The notes beneath the pieces are model-generated. The model was given only the letters and a program-made list of their open reading frames with translations, had not been told where the DNA came from and searched no databases. From the NCBI GenBank assembly GCA_002309575.1, contig DBXP01000015.1:58970-99372 (forward strand): a stretch of 40,403 bases of DNA. Reading direction: 5' to 3'. Positions 1 to 7,706 of the stretch are shown one piece after another. Source of the DNA: a bacterium UBP6_UBA1209 (GTDB lineage Bacteria; UBP6; UBA1177). How positions within the stretch are numbered: position 1 is the first letter of the stretch; every line of letters begins with the position of its first letter. A program made the position numbers and the translations under genes.

Positions 1-207
1 CCTTTCTTCTTCGCGAAGTTCTTCGTCGCTCCGCTTTCGGGCTGGCTCGTAAGCTCGTACGTTCCGCTTGACGAAGCAGGCAAGATCGCTTCAAGTTATC
101 CGAATCATTACATGGTCTGGGTCATCATCGGCGGTATGGCGCTTGTGACTCCGATCGGACTTCTGGTTCTGAAGCCCTTCTTCTCGAAACACATTAAAGA
201 ATCTTAG
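1..207 (+). CDS. Membrane transporter, C-terminal end (MFS-like), partial
   Basis: Frame 1 is open from the window edge to a TAG at 205-207 and gives 68 residues. The residues read as an extracytoplasmic loop with a Tyr-Pro-Asn-His-Tyr segment, then a glycine-rich hydrophobic helix (VWVIIGGMALVTPIGLLVL), then a short basic cytoplasmic tail. This matches the last transmembrane helix of a multi-spanning transporter, and the style resembles the MFS superfamily. The start and most of the protein lie outside the window, so the substrate cannot be inferred. The next gene starts 5 bp after the stop, which suggests co-transcription with the sigma-54 activator. Confidence 0.6.
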   Translation, partial: PFFFAKFFVAPLSGWLVSSYVPLDEAGKIASSYPNHYMVWVIIGGMALVTPIGLLVLKPFFSKHIKES

Positions 208-212
208 CGCGG

Positions 213-1574
213 ATGAATAAGATCGTTCTCATCATAGACGACGAAAAACCTATTCTCGACTCTCTCAAGTTCATGCTGACAGGTTCCGGCTACACCGTTG
301 TCACGGCGATGTCGGCGACCGAGGGACTGAAGCAGATCAAGGAGCTCGAGCACGAACTTTCGGTGATCATTACAGACCTTTTTCTGCCCGGCGGCTTTGA
401 CGGCTTCAACATCATCGAGGCGGTAAGCGATCTTGAGACATATATCCCGATAATCATGATCACAGCCTATGGAAAAATCGATATCGCAGTCAATGCCATG
501 CAGAAGGGCGCATTCACGTTCCTGACAAAGCCTATCGACCTCAAAGTGCTTCTGCAGCAGATGAGCCGGGCGATCGAAGTCGGCGAAATCAAAAAGGAAA
601 ACCGTCGTCTTAGAACAGAGAACCTGAACATTTCGGCAGACCGCTTCAAGATCATTTACCAAAGCGATGCGATGGAAAAACTCCTCAAAGACGCTTCGGA
701 GATCGCGAAAACCGATGCGACGGTCCTGATAACAGGCGAAAGCGGGACCGGAAAGGAGTTCCTTGCGCACTACATTCTGCGTGAAAGCAACCGTGCAGGA
801 GGACCTTTTCTTGCCTTCAACGCCGGGGCCGTCAGTGAATCTCTGATGGAATCGGAGCTTTTCGGCTACAAAAAAGGGGCCTTCACCGGCGCGGAAAAAA
901 ACAGTCCGGGCTATGTCGGAGCTGCCGAGGGCGGAACGCTCTTTATCGACGAGATAGGCGAGATGCCGATGAGCCTTCAGACGAAACTGTTGCGTTTCCT
1001 GGAGTCGAAGGAGTACCTTCCGGTCGGAAGCGCCGCGCCTGTTATCGCGAATGTCCGCGTGATCGCTGCCACCAACAAAAATCTGGAACGGGAGATCGAA
1101 AAGGACCGCTTCAGAAAGGACCTTTACTACCGGCTTGCGACCTTTCCGCTTCGTATCCCGGCACTCCGGGAGCGCAGGGAGGATATTCCGCTTCTCATTT
1201 CCCACTTTGTCGACAAGGCACGCAAGGAGTACAAAAAACCTGCGGTCCAGCCGACACCGGAGCTGGTTAAGGAGCTTACGAACCGTGAGTGGAAGGGCAA
1301 TGTCCGTGAGCTGGAAAACTACATCCGCCGTTTTGTGCTGACGGGCGGCGAGAGTCCTGAACTGCAGGATCCCGCACATACGCAGAGTCCTGACAGCGAC
1401 AATTCGCTCCTTCTGACCTTCAGGATCGGCGAGAAAAAGATGTCTGAGATCGAGATAGAGATCATCGACACGACCCTCAAGCATACGGGCGGCGACAAAA
1501 ATCTGGCAGCTGAGATCCTTGGGATCTCGCCGAGGACCATCTACCGTAAAATTTCCAAAGAGGATGAGCTTTAA
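213..1574 (+). CDS. NtrC-family sigma-54-dependent response regulator
   Basis: 453 residues with the complete three-domain NtrC layout. The receiver domain (about 1-120) has the acidic pair D9/D10, phosphoacceptor D55, T84 and K106. The AAA+ domain (about 145-380) has Walker A GESGTGKE (175-182), the sigma-54 contact loop GAFTGA (222-227) and a Walker B ending D246-E247. The C-terminal Fis-type helix-turn-helix ends in LGISPRTIYRK. Family knowledge: phosphorylation of the receiver lets the AAA+ ring remodel sigma-54 RNA polymerase at distant enhancers. No sensor kinase lies beside it, so this is an orphan within the window. Start ATG 213 has a weak ribosome site and lies 5 bp after the transporter stop, suggesting translational coupling. 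The function is certain; the regulon is unknown. Confidence 0.96.
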   Translation: MNKIVLIIDDEKPILDSLKFMLTGSGYTVVTAMSATEGLKQIKELEHELSVIITDLFLPGGFDGFNIIEAVSDLETYIPIIMITAYGKIDIAVNAMQKGAFTFLTKPIDLKVLLQQMSRAIEVGEIKKENRRLRTENLNISADRFKIIYQSDAMEKLLKDASEIAKTDATVLITGESGTGKEFLAHYILRESNRAGGPFLAFNAGAVSESLMESELFGYKKGAFTGAEKNSPGYVGAAEGGTLFIDEIGEMPMSLQTKLLRFLESKEYLPVGSAAPVIANVRVIAATNKNLEREIEKDRFRKDLYYRLATFPLRIPALRERREDIPLLISHFVDKARKEYKKPAVQPTPELVKELTNREWKGNVRELENYIRRFVLTGGESPELQDPAHTQSPDSDNSLLLTFRIGEKKMSEIEIEIIDTTLKHTGGDKNLAAEILGISPRTIYRKISKEDEL

Positions 1575-1590
1575 TTTTTTGAGGTAGCTC

Positions 1591-3801
1591 TTGAAGGCTG
1601 TAAGACAAATCACCGCTGTTTTACTATTTTGTCTGTTTTTTGTTTGGAGTTACTGGGGCAGTTTCTCTGCGCTGGCGGCTCCGCTTGTACTGCTTCCTGC
1701 GGCTCTTTTTGTCTTTGCGATACTCTTTTTTACTCCAAAATCTCTGTCGCAATATATTGAAAATATTGAAGATTTCTTTTTGAAGCGTGGTTTTGCGCTT
1801 TTCCCTGCGCTCGCCTTTGCGATCTCGCTTTATATTTCGCTGAAGTGGTTTTCCGGGCTCCCTTTTGTTCCGGACGAGGTGAACTACAAGTATCTGGCTC
1901 AGGCGATCCTTGACGGAAAGATCACAAGTGAACTGCATCCGCACTACGAATTTTTTAACTTTTTATATACTGTTCCCTCTGTCGGCGGAGCCTACTCGAT
2001 CTACCAGATCGGTTTCCCGCTTTTTCTTGCCCTCTTTCTGGCTTTAGGGGTCCCATGGCTTGCCAATCCGCTTTTAGTCGCATTCTCCGTCTTCTTGACA
2101 GGAAGGATCGCAGAGATCTTTTACGACAGAAAAACAGCTGTAATTGCTATGTTTTTTGCATCTACATCGGTTTTTATAACGGTTTTGGGCGGAACAATGA
2201 TGGCGCACCCCTTCTGCGCCGCGGCGACTCTTGGCGCCTTTTATTTTGCAGTGTGTGCTGAAAAGTCAAACGATTCAAGGCAGTTATTGAAGAATGTTGT
2301 AGTCTCTGCGCTCTTTATTTCGGTTCTTCTGCTGGCTCGTCCGCAGAATGCGCTTTTCGCACTTTTCTTTACGGTTTTATATCTGTTCCTGAAGTTGAAA
2401 TTCAGCAAATTCTTCAAAACAGGAGTAGTCTATACTCTTATAATTTCAGTCTTTTTTGTTTTGCTTGTCTATTCGAACTATGTAATTACCGGATCTGTTG
2501 CAGAGTTCAAACACCAGAAATTCTGGGATATCTCCGAGCCTGTTGACGACTGCATGGGGATCGGTCTCGGAAAGGGGTGCAAATTCTCTGCGAACACCGA
2601 ACTTCCGGAAGAGGGGCTGAACTTTACCTACGCTACGGAGATAACGCGTCAGAGACTCGAGGCCTTTTTACCTGGGTTGACTCTGAACCCGCTCTTTTTT
2701 CTTTTCATTCTTCTTCTTTTTTTTAAACGCAGCAGGGGTAAATTGTTGATTTTTAATGACTATTTCATGCTCTTTGGGTTTATGATCTTCTTTGTTGCAT
2801 ACTATTTTTACTATTTCCCGGGAGTTACCTACGGCGCAAGATACTACTTCGAGGGTTCTTTTTTTCTCTTCCCGCTGATGGCTCAGGGGGTCGTGACGCT
2901 TCTAGACACTACCGGCCGCGTTGAAAAGGCCGCGAAGCTGAAATATCTGACGGAGTCGCTTCTTATTGCGGGCCTAGCCTTGCAGTTTTTGATAAATTTC
3001 CCTGTAACTTCAGATACTTACTCTAAGGGCTGGTGGGCCACGACACGCCTTCTCAGCTCAAAACTTCAGGAAAAAAATGTTACGGACGGAGTGGTTTTTA
3101 TCAACCCGGACTACTTCTATTCCAGCGGACTTCCGCTGATGAATATCCATAAAATCGATGCCAACAGGCTTATTTTTGCGATCGATCTCGGGCTTGAGTC
3201 AAACCAGAAACTAATGGATTACTACAAAGGAAGGCGTTTTTTCTGGGCTAATTTTCATCGCGAGGGCGATATCCTTCACTCGAAGGAGCCTCTTGAACTG
3301 GATCTCTTTGAAATTTTCCGTGATCCGGCTATCACAAAGATCACGGTAGAGCTGGAGCATAAGAGCTATCCGATAGACGGCAAGCCGGACTACTGCAACA
3401 GATACCTCCAGATGGGACCTATCGTCAATAATTACGCCGGTTTTGCTCTGCCGCCGGAGTTTAATGACGGGCGGCTTTACTTCTTCTGCAGATTTACCGG
3501 GACCGACCAGTTTTATACATTCGGGCAAAATTTTACTACGGCGGGAAGGTTCCTTACGAAGGTGACCTTTGCCGCTCATCCTGTCGGCGGAAAATTTGAG
3601 TTCAGGCATAACGGGTCAACTCATCCGATCGATTTCCATAGCGAACATGCAGAATATAAAACTATTGAATTTGTTGAAGATATCAAGCAGGGGCTGAACC
3701 TTTTCACACTTCTGCCGAGGGCTGCCGGCAGCTATTTCATAATAGATAAAATCGAGTTTTTTCCGTTAGCGGAAGAGAAAAATGATGGCAAAGATTCGTA
3801 A
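1591..3801 (+). CDS. GT-C-like polytopic membrane protein, paralogue 1
   Basis: 736 residues. About the first 480 are strongly hydrophobic with roughly 10-12 likely membrane segments; the last 250 or so are soluble. After the second helix comes an extracytoplasmic loop with Pro-Asp-Glu-Val-Asn-Tyr, as in the acidic catalytic loop of GT-C (PMT/ArnT-type) glycosyltransferases, which use polyprenyl-phosphate sugars outside the cytoplasmic membrane. The C-terminal domain contains PDYCN and FCRF motifs that recur in the next gene. The start is a TTG, supported by GAGG at 1581-1584 with six bases of spacing. It begins 16 bp after the sigma-54 activator gene and overlaps its paralogue by 20 bp. Glycosyltransferase activity is inferred from fold-like features; donor and acceptor are unknown. 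Confidence 0.8.
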   Translation: MKAVRQITAVLLFCLFFVWSYWGSFSALAAPLVLLPAALFVFAILFFTPKSLSQYIENIEDFFLKRGFALFPALAFAISLYISLKWFSGLPFVPDEVNYKYLAQAILDGKITSELHPHYEFFNFLYTVPSVGGAYSIYQIGFPLFLALFLALGVPWLANPLLVAFSVFLTGRIAEIFYDRKTAVIAMFFASTSVFITVLGGTMMAHPFCAAATLGAFYFAVCAEKSNDSRQLLKNVVVSALFISVLLLARPQNALFALFFTVLYLFLKLKFSKFFKTGVVYTLIISVFFVLLVYSNYVITGSVAEFKHQKFWDISEPVDDCMGIGLGKGCKFSANTELPEEGLNFTYATEITRQRLEAFLPGLTLNPLFFLFILLLFFKRSRGKLLIFNDYFMLFGFMIFFVAYYFYYFPGVTYGARYYFEGSFFLFPLMAQGVVTLLDTTGRVEKAAKLKYLTESLLIAGLALQFLINFPVTSDTYSKGWWATTRLLSSKLQEKNVTDGVVFINPDYFYSSGLPLMNIHKIDANRLIFAIDLGLESNQKLMDYYKGRRFFWANFHREGDILHSKEPLELDLFEIFRDPAITKITVELEHKSYPIDGKPDYCNRYLQMGPIVNNYAGFALPPEFNDGRLYFFCRFTGTDQFYTFGQNFTTAGRFLTKVTFAAHPVGGKFEFRHNGSTHPIDFHSEHAEYKTIEFVEDIKQGLNLFTLLPRAAGSYFIIDKIEFFPLAEEKNDGKDS

Positions 3802-5971
3802 CTGGATTGTTTTTATACTCTTTTTTCTCATTTTTTTTGTCTGGGCGACCTATGGGAGCATTTTGCTGCCTTTTAAGATCTTCTTTCCGATTTTTCACAT
3901 CACTTTTATATTTTTTGCAGTGATTTTCGGACTTTTTTTCCGCATGAGGGATGTGACCTCCGAGGATTTCAGATTCGGAAGATCGCCCTATTTTCTGCTT
4001 CCGCTCGGCGGTTTTTTAATTTCGCTGACAATAGCCTACACCTTTTTTCAGGGGATGCCGCATATCCAGGACAGTGTAAACTACCTTGCAATGGCTCAGA
4101 ATTTCGTCCACGGAAGGCTTCACAACAGGATGCCGGATCATTACGAGTTTTTCCAGTTCGCCTATATGCTTCCTGACGGCGAGAAAACATATTCGCTCTT
4201 TCTGCCCGGATTTTCATTCTTTCTTGTCCCCTTTGTCTGGCTCGGCGTTCCGGTCCTGGCGAACCCTCTGCTTACAGCTTTCAATATCTTTTTGACCGGC
4301 AGGATCGCACAGAAACTCTTCAATGAAAAGGTTGCCGTTTTATCGATGTGGCTTATGCTCTTCTCCACATTTTTTATCGTCATGGGCGGAACCTGGATGG
4401 CACACCCGTTCTGCGCGGCTCTTACGCTTTCTGCAGCTCTGGTTTATCTTGAGATGAAGGAGAAGGGATCTCCTGTCTGCCCTGTACTGCTTGGAGTTTC
4501 ACTCGGCTGGCTTGCGCTCATAAGACCTCAGAATACACTTTTTCTGGGTATAGCGCTTGTCGCTGACTTTCTTGTCTCGACAATAAAAAACAGGAGCTGG
4601 AGCTACTTTGTCAGGTGTGCCGCGTATTCGGCGGCTGCATTTGCCCCGTTTATTGCCTTTTTGCTCTGGTACAACTCGATTTACACGGGTAATCCGCTGA
4701 TTTTTAAGCAGGATATTTATTTTAACTACAGCGAACCGAGAGACTATTGCCACCGTTTCGGACTCGGAACCGGCTGCCCGCATTCGAACTGGATCGAACT
4801 TCCGCTAGAGGGGCTGACCTGGGCACACGCCTATTTGGTATCATACAGGAGGCTTTCGCCTTTGATTATAAATTTCCTGCTTCATCCACTTACATTTCTT
4901 TTTATGCCGGTCGCGTTTATCTTTTCCAAGGAGAGGAGTGATTTTGACAAGCTATTGTTCTTATTCGTGCTTTTCTTTGCGAACTTTGCCGGGTATTTCT
5001 TTTTTTATTTCGACGGCAATGTCTTCGGACCGCGATATCTGTATGAAACTTCGATATTCCTTTTCATAATTTTTGCCTACGGGATTTTGAGGACTATTGA
5101 TGGTTTTACCAAAAACATTTTTGCCAATAAATCTCTGAAAGTATTGGCTGTTTCGCTTTTGGTGTCAGCCGCGTTGTATCAGGCTCTTGTTGTTACGCCG
5201 GCCCTTTACAGGAGTTATGAACGCGGATTCTGGAATATCGACGCAAAGCTGAAAATGGCGTTGGATCTGCAGGGGATCAAAGAGGGAGTGGTCTTTGTCG
5301 CCCCCTTTACGATGTACGGATCCGGCTACGCGCTGATGGATCACGGCGACTACGAAAACAACAAACTGATCTTTGTGCGAGATCTGGGCTATCAGCAGAA
5401 CCGCAGGATCATGTTCGATTTCCCGGGAAAACGTTTTTACTTCGCCGGTTTCAACCGCTTCTCAGACAACGATGATCTGCCTGTAATTACGGAGATTTCC
5501 CCGGAAATGGATACTGGAGAGATCCATGTCGTGCTAAAGGATAAATTCTATCCGCTTACCGGTGTCCCGGACTACTGCAACATCTTTCCAGGAAGGTCGT
5601 ATCTTGATAAATATCTGGGGATGGAGCCGCCCTACCGTTATATATCCGGCAACCAGTTTTTGATGTTCTGCCGCTTTAAAAATGAAGATCAATACTACGA
5701 TTTCAAGCAGAAGATAAATATCTCGTCCGACTACGAAGTCAGGATCAACGCTCTTCAGGGCGCGGATATGGGAAATTTCAGACTTCTGGTTGACGGAGTT
5801 GAGGCTGCAAAGCTGAAATTCAACAACACAGAGACCAGAATGAACGAATTTATTTTTAGAGTCCATCTGGAGAGGGGAGTTCGGGAATTTAAGCTTGTGC
5901 CGGATGGACTGCCAAGTAAATACAATTATTTCATGATCGATTATATCGATTTTGTTCCCAAGAGAGATTAG
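3782..5971 (+). CDS. GT-C-like polytopic membrane protein, paralogue 2
   Basis: 729 residues, the same architecture as the preceding gene: a multi-spanning N-terminal half and a soluble C-terminal domain. Shared blocks include YEFF, GVP(W/V)LANPLL, FLTGRIA, GGT.MAHPFCAA and, near the C-terminus, PDYCN and FCRF. The first outer loop has Gln-Asp-Ser-Val-Asn-Tyr where paralogue 1 has Pro-Asp-Glu-Val-Asn-Tyr, so one acidic residue is kept and the second is lost. The start is one of two consecutive ATGs at 3782/3785, inside the 3' end of paralogue 1. The gene ends in a 4-bp overlap with the convergent gene at 5968. A tandem duplication followed by divergence is clear; division of labour as glycosyltransferases is inferred. 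Confidence 0.8.
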   Translation: MMAKIRNWIVFILFFLIFFVWATYGSILLPFKIFFPIFHITFIFFAVIFGLFFRMRDVTSEDFRFGRSPYFLLPLGGFLISLTIAYTFFQGMPHIQDSVNYLAMAQNFVHGRLHNRMPDHYEFFQFAYMLPDGEKTYSLFLPGFSFFLVPFVWLGVPVLANPLLTAFNIFLTGRIAQKLFNEKVAVLSMWLMLFSTFFIVMGGTWMAHPFCAALTLSAALVYLEMKEKGSPVCPVLLGVSLGWLALIRPQNTLFLGIALVADFLVSTIKNRSWSYFVRCAAYSAAAFAPFIAFLLWYNSIYTGNPLIFKQDIYFNYSEPRDYCHRFGLGTGCPHSNWIELPLEGLTWAHAYLVSYRRLSPLIINFLLHPLTFLFMPVAFIFSKERSDFDKLLFLFVLFFANFAGYFFFYFDGNVFGPRYLYETSIFLFIIFAYGILRTIDGFTKNIFANKSLKVLAVSLLVSAALYQALVVTPALYRSYERGFWNIDAKLKMALDLQGIKEGVVFVAPFTMYGSGYALMDHGDYENNKLIFVRDLGYQQNRRIMFDFPGKRFYFAGFNRFSDNDDLPVITEISPEMDTGEIHVVLKDKFYPLTGVPDYCNIFPGRSYLDKYLGMEPPYRYISGNQFLMFCRFKNEDQYYDFKQKINISSDYEVRINALQGADMGNFRLLVDGVEAAKLKFNNTETRMNEFIFRVHLERGVREFKLVPDGLPSKYNYFMIDYIDFVPKRD

Positions 5972-7251
5972 ACTTTTTTGGAGAGAAGTTCCTGAATAAC
6001 GTCGACCGAACGTCTGCCTGATTCGCCGGGATATTTATCCATTGAATTTTTAACATACTCATAAATCTCGTCGGAAATTCCTTCGTCGAGAGAATTGTTG
6101 ACGATCTCAACGATATTCTGGATGTCGGCTGGCTCGATGATGTGCCCGAATCTTTTGAGAAAATCGATGTTCCACGGATCCTTGGGATAATCGGAGGCAT
6201 CCCTTCCGCGCCGGTCGTAGTTCGATTCCAAGGCAAGAACCGGACGCTTGAAGAGCAGCGTGTAGTCAAAAATTATTCCGGAAAAGTCGCTGATCATAAT
6301 GTCTGCTTTAGCAAGGGCAGGCAAATTTTCCGGCGAAAAATCCCAGTGGAAACAGTCGCTTTCCGGGAATTTCATCCGGAGCTCGTCAAGCAGATCCTTT
6401 TCGGAGATCAGAGACTGCGGGTGCGGTCTGACGGTTATCTCAAACAGGTTGGATCCGACAAGCTTCCCGATAAGCTCTTCCCCACATTTTTTCAGGAGAC
6501 CGTGAATACCCCAAGTTGGTGAAATCAATAGATTTTTTCTATCGTTTTCCGGCTTTTTCTCCTCAAGTTTTGCGAGCTTTTCGCGAGTAGAGTCAAGATA
6601 AGCGCAGCCGATTTCGACAATCTTTTTGGGCTTTAAATTCCGCACACTTTCAATTGCCCGGATGAATTCTGTATCGGCATCTCCGCCGGTCAGAACGACA
6701 TCGTAATAATCGGTCCCGTAAATAGAGTAGCCTGAGATCCCGCCTGCGGAGTGGGTGATGTGAATATAATTCCTGACACCTTTGCTCCGCTTGATCTGGA
6801 GAACGTCAAGTCCGGGTGTCGTCATGACAAGAACTTCGGCTTCAAGCGTGTTCAGTATGAAAAAGGCCTTGTTGCCTTCACCGATGCACTGGGTTTTTAT
6901 ACCCGGGAGATTACATGAAAGTCCCGGGTCATTTTCCTTGCCTGATAAGTAGAGGCAAGGGAGGCCTCTTCGGCTCAGCTCTTCAACGATCGGTTTGAAG
7001 ACTCCCCAGTACTGAGACCCTTCCGAGTAGATCACGATTTTGTTTTCAACACGTTCTCTTTTGCTGAGTCCGCGGAAGTGCGCCGGCAGATCGATCAGTT
7101 TGAAAAAGATCCCCTTGAATACAAAAAACAGGGTCGCCACGATGCCGATAAGCGCCGAAAAAAGCATACTGCCCGAGCCTGGGTCCAGATAGGCAAAAAG
7201 GTTTAACGGCAACAAAAAGAGTAATAAAACAAGCATTTTGCCTGAGCTCAT
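5968..7251 (-). CDS. CDP-glycerol glycerophosphotransferase-like protein (TagB/TagF-type)
   Basis: 427 residues. The N-terminus is a signal-like hydrophobic segment ending in AYLDPGSGSML, followed by a second membrane helix (SALIGIVATLFFVFKGIFF). The rest is a cytosolic GT-B-like domain with SPTWG, RPHPQS and ISDFSGIIFDYTLLFKRPV. These are the motifs of the Glyphos_transf (CDP-glycerol:polyglycerol-phosphate) family, which builds teichoic-acid-like or glycerol-phosphate-decorated polymers. In Gram-negatives such proteins usually act in surface polysaccharide synthesis. ATG 7251 overlaps the dut stop by 4 bp, so it is the last gene of the rpsO-pnp-dut transcript. It converges on the GT-C paralogue with overlapping stops. 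The family is clear; the actual donor (CDP-glycerol, CDP-ribitol or another) is not. Confidence 0.85.
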   Translation of the reverse strand: MSSGKMLVLLLFLLPLNLFAYLDPGSGSMLFSALIGIVATLFFVFKGIFFKLIDLPAHFRGLSKRERVENKIVIYSEGSQYWGVFKPIVEELSRRGLPCLYLSGKENDPGLSCNLPGIKTQCIGEGNKAFFILNTLEAEVLVMTTPGLDVLQIKRSKGVRNYIHITHSAGGISGYSIYGTDYYDVVLTGGDADTEFIRAIESVRNLKPKKIVEIGCAYLDSTREKLAKLEEKKPENDRKNLLISPTWGIHGLLKKCGEELIGKLVGSNLFEITVRPHPQSLISEKDLLDELRMKFPESDCFHWDFSPENLPALAKADIMISDFSGIIFDYTLLFKRPVLALESNYDRRGRDASDYPKDPWNIDFLKRFGHIIEPADIQNIVEIVNNSLDEGISDEIYEYVKNSMDKYPGESGRRSVDVIQELLSKKV

Positions 7252-7706
7252 GCCTTGACTCCAGTGCTGCCGAATCCGCCTTCTCCGCGGGACGATTCCG
7301 ACAACTCTTCTGCTTCGACAAAAGATGCCTGCAGAACCGGAGAGAGGACAATCTGGGCAATCCTGTCGCCCTTTGAGATCACAAAATCTTCATCTCCGAG
7401 GTTTGCAAGGATCACCTTTATTTCACCGCGGTAGTCGCTGTCGATTGTTCCCGGAGAGTTCAGGACGAAGAGGCCGTTTTTTGCCGCAAGCCCGCTCCTG
7501 CTTCTGACCTGAAGTTCATAACCATCCGGAATTTCAGGAAAAAGACCCGTGGCTACGACAGCCCGTTTCCCTGATTTTATTGTGATATACTCGTTCGAGC
7601 AGATATCGGCTCCGGCAGCTCCCGAAGTTTTGTAAACCGGAAGCTTTGCGCCGGATGCCGTTTTTAATTTGACCTGAATGTTATTTTTTCGAGTGTTCTC
7701 TGCCAC
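7248..7706 (-). CDS. dut: Deoxyuridine 5'-triphosphate nucleotidohydrolase (dUTPase)
   Basis: Hydrolyses dUTP to dUMP and pyrophosphate, keeping uracil out of DNA and feeding dTMP synthesis. Family motifs appear in order: GAAGADICSN (motif 1), RSRSGLA (motif 2), GTIDSDYRGEI (motif 3), GDRIAQIVL (motif 4) and the C-terminal glycine-rich GEGGFGSTG (motif 5) that closes over the active site. I chose GTG 7706 because GGAG lies six bases upstream and the resulting 152 residues match the usual trimeric dUTPase length. The frame stays open to a TTG at 7763, but that start lacks a ribosome site. The gene begins inside the 3' end of pnp (26-bp overlap) and overlaps the next gene by 4 bp. Confidence 0.95.
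   Translation of the reverse strand: MAENTRKNNIQVKLKTASGAKLPVYKTSGAAGADICSNEYITIKSGKRAVVATGLFPEIPDGYELQVRSRSGLAAKNGLFVLNSPGTIDSDYRGEIKVILANLGDEDFVISKGDRIAQIVLSPVLQASFVEAEELSESSRGEGGFGSTGVKA

Noticed and set aside
213..1574. Extra glycine in the loop after the receiver phosphoacceptor (LPGGFDG)
   Set aside because: One-residue-longer PGG loops occur in ordinary receivers; all active-site residues are intact, so it is not notable.
204..1613. Long open frame antisense to the sigma-54 activator, 469 codons
   Set aside because: It lies wholly opposite a gene with every NtrC motif, has no recognisable domain, and its length reflects the codon bias of the true strand.
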